NCBI GenBank assembly: GCA_937980285.1
Contig: CALJQI010000210.1
Coordinates: forward strand, 1-10,066
DNA length: 10,066 nt
Source: an uncultured Gammaproteobacteria bacterium
GTDB lineage: Bacteria; Pseudomonadota; Gammaproteobacteria; GCA-001735895
Reading direction: 5' to 3'
The notes beneath the pieces were generated by a model. That model was not told where the DNA came from. It was given only the letters and a program-made list of their open reading frames with translations, and did no database searches. This document shows, piece after piece, positions 6,929-10,066 of this stretch (the first letter of the stretch is position 1; every line of letters starts with the position of its first letter). Both the position numbers and the translations under genes were made by a program.

Positions 6929-7717
6929 CTATTGATTAACGTAATGATTTTGCTTGGCGGCGCGGCGCAGTATTTCACCCGCGAGCGCGAGATAGGCCAT
7001 CGAGCCGCGAGACTTGCTGTTGTACAGGAGAATCGACTGGCCGTAGCTGGGGGCTTCGGCGAGCGCGACGTTACGCGGAATCACGGTGCGGTAAACGCGA
7101 TCGCCAAAATGCTCGACCAGTTCGCTGGAGACGTCGTTGGAAAGATTGTTGCGCGGGTCATACATGGTACGCAACAGGCCCTCGACCCGAATCTCCGGGT
7201 TTACGCTGATGCGAATCTGTTCGATGGTATCGAGTAGCGAAGACAGACCCTCGAGCGCATAGTATTCGCACTGCATCGGGATGATGACACCGTCGGCGGC
7301 GACCAGCGCATTGACCGTGAGCATGTTCAGCGACGGCGGGCAATCAATGAGAATATAGTCGTAGCTGTCGCGCAGCGGCTCGAGCGCAAGCGCGAGCTGA
7401 CGCTCACGGCCAATCTTGTTGACCAGCTGAACCTCGGCCGCGGTCAGGTCCGCGTTTGCGGGCAGGATGTCGTAACCGGCATCGGGCGTAGGTTGCAGCG
7501 TGCGGCTGGCGCTGGCGTCGCCCAGCAGCACATCACAGACGCTGATCTCGAGCCGGTTCTTGTCGACGCCGCTGCCCATGGTAGCGTTACCCTGCGGATC
7601 CATATCGACCAGCAGCACGCGCCGCCGGGTCGCCGCCAGCGCGGCAGCCAGGTTGACCGTGGTCGTGGTTTTGCCCACCCCGCCCTTTTGATTGGCAATG
7701 GTAATAATGTTAGTCAT
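6929..7717 (-). CDS. parA: Chromosome-partitioning ATPase ParA (Soj family)
   Basis: Deviant-Walker ATPase that binds nucleoid DNA as an ATP dimer and is released by ParB, moving the origin region. It has 262 residues. It shows the signature-lysine Walker A motif KGGVGKTT (11-18, Lys11 and Lys16), the A' motif VDMDPQGN (37-44), and Walker B ILIDCPPS with Asp125. There is no N-terminal HTH, so it is the short chromosomal type rather than a plasmid type Ia ParA. Its position directly before parB and after rsmG supports a chromosomal role. The ATG at 7717 is 3 bp from the rsmG stop and lacks a good SD, so coupled translation is likely. Confidence 0.98.
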   Translation of the reverse strand: MTNIITIANQKGGVGKTTTTVNLAAALAATRRRVLLVDMDPQGNATMGSGVDKNRLEISVCDVLLGDASASRTLQPTPDAGYDILPANADLTAAEVQLVNKIGRERQLALALEPLRDSYDYILIDCPPSLNMLTVNALVAADGVIIPMQCEYYALEGLSSLLDTIEQIRISVNPEIRVEGLLRTMYDPRNNLSNDVSSELVEHFGDRVYRTVIPRNVALAEAPSYGQSILLYNSKSRGSMAYLALAGEILRRAAKQNHYVNQ

Positions 7718-7720
7718 GGA

Positions 7721-8347
7721 TCATATCTGTGTTATCGACACCAGGCTGCGCGTTTCGCGAATTCCTGGCACCTGCAGTATTTCTTCCTCTAGTACAAACC
7801 TGGAAGTATCCAGCTTACCGGCTTCTTCCGGCTTGAGCCCGGTCTTCATGGTCAGCAAGCGGGTATGCGGCGCCATCAAGTGCGCGACGCTGTCGCAGAA
7901 ATCGGTCAACGAGGCATAGGCGCGGCTGACGATGAAGTCCGGCAAGTCGGGCGCATGATAGTCCTGAACCCGCGCCTGCACAACCTGGGCATTTTGAAGA
8001 CGGCAGTGGGCGATGGCCTGCTGGATAAAACGCGTTTTGCGCGAATTGCTGTCGAGCAAGACCCAGTTCGCTTCAGGCATGGCGATGGCAAGCGGAATAC
8101 CCGGAAGGCCGGCACCACTGCCGACATCGATCGCGCTGCGGCATGCGGTTAGTTTGGTCAGCAGCGAAAGGCTGTCTAGCAAATGGTAGTTCAGCATTTT
8201 CGACAGCCCGCGAATCGCGGTAAGGTTATACACCCGGCTCCACTTTTCCAGCAGGTGGAGGTATTCCAGCAACTGCTCATACTGGGATTCCCCCAGTTCG
8301 AGACCCAGCACTTCGGCGCCTGCACGCAGTTCGGCGTCGAGATTCAT
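7721..8347 (-). CDS. rsmG: 16S rRNA (guanine527-N7)-methyltransferase RsmG (GidB)
   Basis: SAM-dependent enzyme that methylates N7 of G527 in the 530 loop of 16S rRNA (EC 2.1.1.170); its loss is known to give low-level streptomycin resistance. It has 208 residues, like the 207 of E. coli. The SAM-binding motif is IDVGSGAGLPGIPLA (73-87). Other family stretches are EKWSRVYNLTAIR (34-46), HLLDSL (55-60), and SRAYASL (141-147). The ATG at 8347 is directly preceded by an in-frame TGA, so no longer start is possible. No SD is visible upstream, because the sequence there is one arm of a 22-bp inverted repeat. The gene follows mnmG by 54 bp. Confidence 0.97.
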   Translation of the reverse strand: MNLDAELRAGAEVLGLELGESQYEQLLEYLHLLEKWSRVYNLTAIRGLSKMLNYHLLDSLSLLTKLTACRSAIDVGSGAGLPGIPLAIAMPEANWVLLDSNSRKTRFIQQAIAHCRLQNAQVVQARVQDYHAPDLPDFIVSRAYASLTDFCDSVAHLMAPHTRLLTMKTGLKPEEAGKLDTSRFVLEEEILQVPGIRETRSLVSITQI

Positions 8348-8352
8348 TCACA

Positions 8353-8443
8353 ATAAAGGGGACGGTACCCTTTATCCATATATTTCCGTAGCGGCATTCA
8401 GTTAACCGGAAGTAGCTTTTTTAAAGGGTACCGTCCCCTTTAT
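8353..8443. repeat. Perfect 22-bp inverted repeat with 47-nt centre, REP- or MITE-like
   Basis: The arms at 8353-8374 and 8422-8443 are exact reverse complements; the core reads AAAGGGTACCGTCCCCTTT on one strand. They are separated by 47 nt that hold a smaller nested pair, TTCCG (8384-8388) and CGGAA (8407-8411). One arm is inside the 3' end of mnmG and the other ends 5 bp before rsmG. GGGGAC-type cores in paired inverted copies resemble repeats linked to RAYT (REP-associated tyrosine) transposases. That link is from memory, not a search. There is no T-run after either arm, so it is not a standard intrinsic terminator. No target-site duplication is obvious. Confidence 0.75.
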
Positions 8444-10066
8444 GTCGTGTCGCTTCAGGTGCACCAGCAGCAGGGAAATGGCGGCTGGCGTGACTCCGGA
8501 TATACGGCCGGCCTGGCCGATCGTCGCCGGGCGATGCTGCGTCAGCTTCTGCGAGACTTCGTTTGACAGGCCGCGCACCTCGGCGTAATCGAGCGCCTCC
8601 GGCAGCAGGGTCTGCTCGTGTTTGCTGGCCTTGTCGATCTCCTGTTGCTGCCGATCGAGGTAACCGGCGTACTTGACCCTGACCTCGGCCTGCGCGCGCA
8701 CGGGTTCGGGCCAGGTCTCGTCGCCGTCGATGAATGGCAGCAGGTCGTCGATCACCAGTTCGGGTCGCTTGAGGATATCGTCGAAACGATGCTCCCGCGT
8801 CAGCGGATTTTGCAGGCTCGGCTGCAACGCGAGCGCGGCATCGGTGCCCGGCCGCAGCCATTGCTCGCGCAGGCGCTGTTCGAGCCGCGCCAGCTGTTCA
8901 CGGTATTGCTCGAAGGCTCGCCAACGGTCGTCCTCGACCAGGCCCAGTTCACGCCCGCGCTCGCTCAGGCGCAGATCGGCATTGTCTTCGCGCAGCATCA
9001 GGCGGTACTCGGCGCGCGAGGTGAACATGCGATAGGGTTCGTTGGTGCCGCGCGTGATCAGATCATCGACCAGTACACCCAGGTAAGCCTCGCTACGCTT
9101 CAGTTCGAGCGACGGCTTGCCCTGTACCCGGGCGGCGGCATTGGCGCCGGCCATCAACCCCTGCGCGGCGGCTTCTTCGTAACCAGTAGTGCCGTTGATC
9201 TGCCCGGCAAAGTAGAGCCCCTCGACGAAGCGGGTTTCCAGCGTCGGGCGCAGATCGCGCGGGTCGAAGTAGTCGTATTCGATGGCGTAACCCGGGCGCG
9301 TAATCTGCGCATGTTCGAAGCCGACCATGCTGTTTACAAAGCGTTGCTGCACATCGAAAGGCAGACTCGTGGAAATACCGTTGGGATAGACTTCGCCCAG
9401 TTTCAGACCTTCGGGTTCGATAAAAATCTGGTGCGAGGACTTATCGGCGAAACGCACCACCTTGTCTTCGATCGAGGGACAGTAGCGCGGGCCGGTGCCC
9501 TCGATTTCGCCGCTGAACAGCGGTGAGCGATGCAGGCTATCACGGATGATGTCGTGGGTTTTTTCGTTGCTGTGGGTAATGTGGCAGCTGATCTGCTCGG
9601 GATGCAGGCCGACATTGCCCATGGTCGAAAATACCGGCAGCGGGTCGTCGCCCGGTTGTTCTTCGAGACGACTGTAGTCGATGCTGTTGCGATCGATGCG
9701 CGGCGGCGTCCCGGTTTTCAAACGGTCGACGCGAAAAGGGCGCGCACGCAGGCGTTCGGCAAGCGCGCTCGCGGGTGGATCGCCGGCGCGCCCCCCGGCA
9801 TAACTGGATTCGCCGATGTGGATCTTGCCGTCGAGAAAGGTGCCAACGGTCAACACTACGGTGGGCGCGTAAAAGCACAGGCCCAGCTGGGTTACCACGC
9901 CCTCGATGGCGTCGTTGTTTTCAATCAGGTCGACCACGGGTTGCTGGAAAATCGAAAGGCCCGGCTGGTTTTCGAGTTTTTCGCGGATCGCCATGCGATA
10001 CAGCTGACGGTCGGTCTGCGCGCGCGTGGCGCGCACTGCCGGACCCTTGCGCCGGTTGAGAATACG
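8402..10066 (-). CDS. mnmG: tRNA uridine-5-carboxymethylaminomethyl modification enzyme MnmG (GidA), N-terminus beyond window
   Basis: FAD-dependent enzyme that, with MnmE, makes the cmnm5 group on wobble uridine 34 of certain tRNAs. The frame is open to the window edge. It gives 554 residues, starting RILNRRKGPAVRATRAQTDR, which aligns near residue 82 of E. coli MnmG. So about 80 residues with the FAD glycine motif are missing by truncation of the window only. Seen are LTVGTFLDGKIHIG, GGRAGDPP, RLKTGTPPRID, GPRYCPSIEDK with its conserved Cys, and FAGQINGTTGYEEAAAQG. Near the C-terminus are TLLPEALDYAEVRGLSNEV and RISGVTPAAISLLLVHLK. The last residues, IKGTVPFKKATSG, replace the usual short end. 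Part of them is encoded by an inverted-repeat arm. The total length would be near 635. Confidence 0.98.
   Translation of the reverse strand, partial: RILNRRKGPAVRATRAQTDRQLYRMAIREKLENQPGLSIFQQPVVDLIENNDAIEGVVTQLGLCFYAPTVVLTVGTFLDGKIHIGESSYAGGRAGDPPASALAERLRARPFRVDRLKTGTPPRIDRNSIDYSRLEEQPGDDPLPVFSTMGNVGLHPEQISCHITHSNEKTHDIIRDSLHRSPLFSGEIEGTGPRYCPSIEDKVVRFADKSSHQIFIEPEGLKLGEVYPNGISTSLPFDVQQRFVNSMVGFEHAQITRPGYAIEYDYFDPRDLRPTLETRFVEGLYFAGQINGTTGYEEAAAQGLMAGANAAARVQGKPSLELKRSEAYLGVLVDDLITRGTNEPYRMFTSRAEYRLMLREDNADLRLSERGRELGLVEDDRWRAFEQYREQLARLEQRLREQWLRPGTDAALALQPSLQNPLTREHRFDDILKRPELVIDDLLPFIDGDETWPEPVRAQAEVRVKYAGYLDRQQQEIDKASKHEQTLLPEALDYAEVRGLSNEVSQKLTQHRPATIGQAGRISGVTPAAISLLLVHLKRHDIKGTVPFKKATSG

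Noticed and set aside
7706..7730. Frameshift or fusion between rsmG and parA because of their near contact
   Set aside because: Both proteins have complete family-length ends, and the stop (TGA at 7721-7723) and ATG (7717) are clear. It is simply a compact operon junction.
8353..8443. Reading the inverted repeat as a rho-independent terminator between mnmG and rsmG
   Set aside because: The 47-nt loop is too long and no T-run follows the distal arm on either strand. A terminator here would also cut rsmG-parAB off from mnmG with no promoter visible in between.
8618..9526. Plus-strand open frame of 302 codons opposite mnmG
   Set aside because: It is an antisense shadow of mnmG in GC-rich codons, with no family resemblance and no initiation signals.

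Overview
This window is a stretch of bacterial chromosome, most likely from a gammaproteobacterium. Every supported gene lies on the minus strand. In transcription order they are mnmG (5' end beyond the window), rsmG, parA, parB, atpI, atpB, atpE, atpF, atpH, atpA, atpG and atpD (3' end beyond the window). The order gidA-gidB-parA-parB followed by the atp operon is the classic arrangement near oriC in Pseudomonas-like gammaproteobacteria. The ATP synthase proteins also look gammaproteobacterial in length and motifs: AtpA has 513 residues, and AtpE closely resembles the E. coli c subunit. I cannot name a genus.

Right part (about 5.97-10.07 kb): the tRNA-modifying flavoprotein MnmG, the 16S rRNA methyltransferase RsmG, and the chromosome-partitioning pair ParA and ParB. 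Junctions are tight: 3 bp between rsmG and parA, 5 bp between parA and parB. The exception is the mnmG-rsmG junction. It carries a perfect 22-bp inverted repeat whose arms encode the last residues of MnmG on one side and end 5 bp before the rsmG start codon on the other. No parS-like palindrome was found.

Left part (1 to about 5.95 kb): a complete F-type ATP synthase order, atpI-B-E-F-H-A-G-D, preceded by the only convincing promoter in the window, in the 104-bp parB-atpI gap. Subunits a, b and c form the membrane proton channel. Delta, alpha, gamma and beta form the stalk and catalytic head. Catalytic and channel residues are all present. Ribosome binding sites are strong before atpE, atpF, atpG and atpD. 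Two SD-like sequences overlap the preceding stop codon, which suggests coupled translation.

Most of the window is conserved housekeeping sequence and I see no new multi-gene system. The most unusual item is the inverted-repeat element between mnmG and rsmG. No gene-free stretch exceeds about 105 bp.
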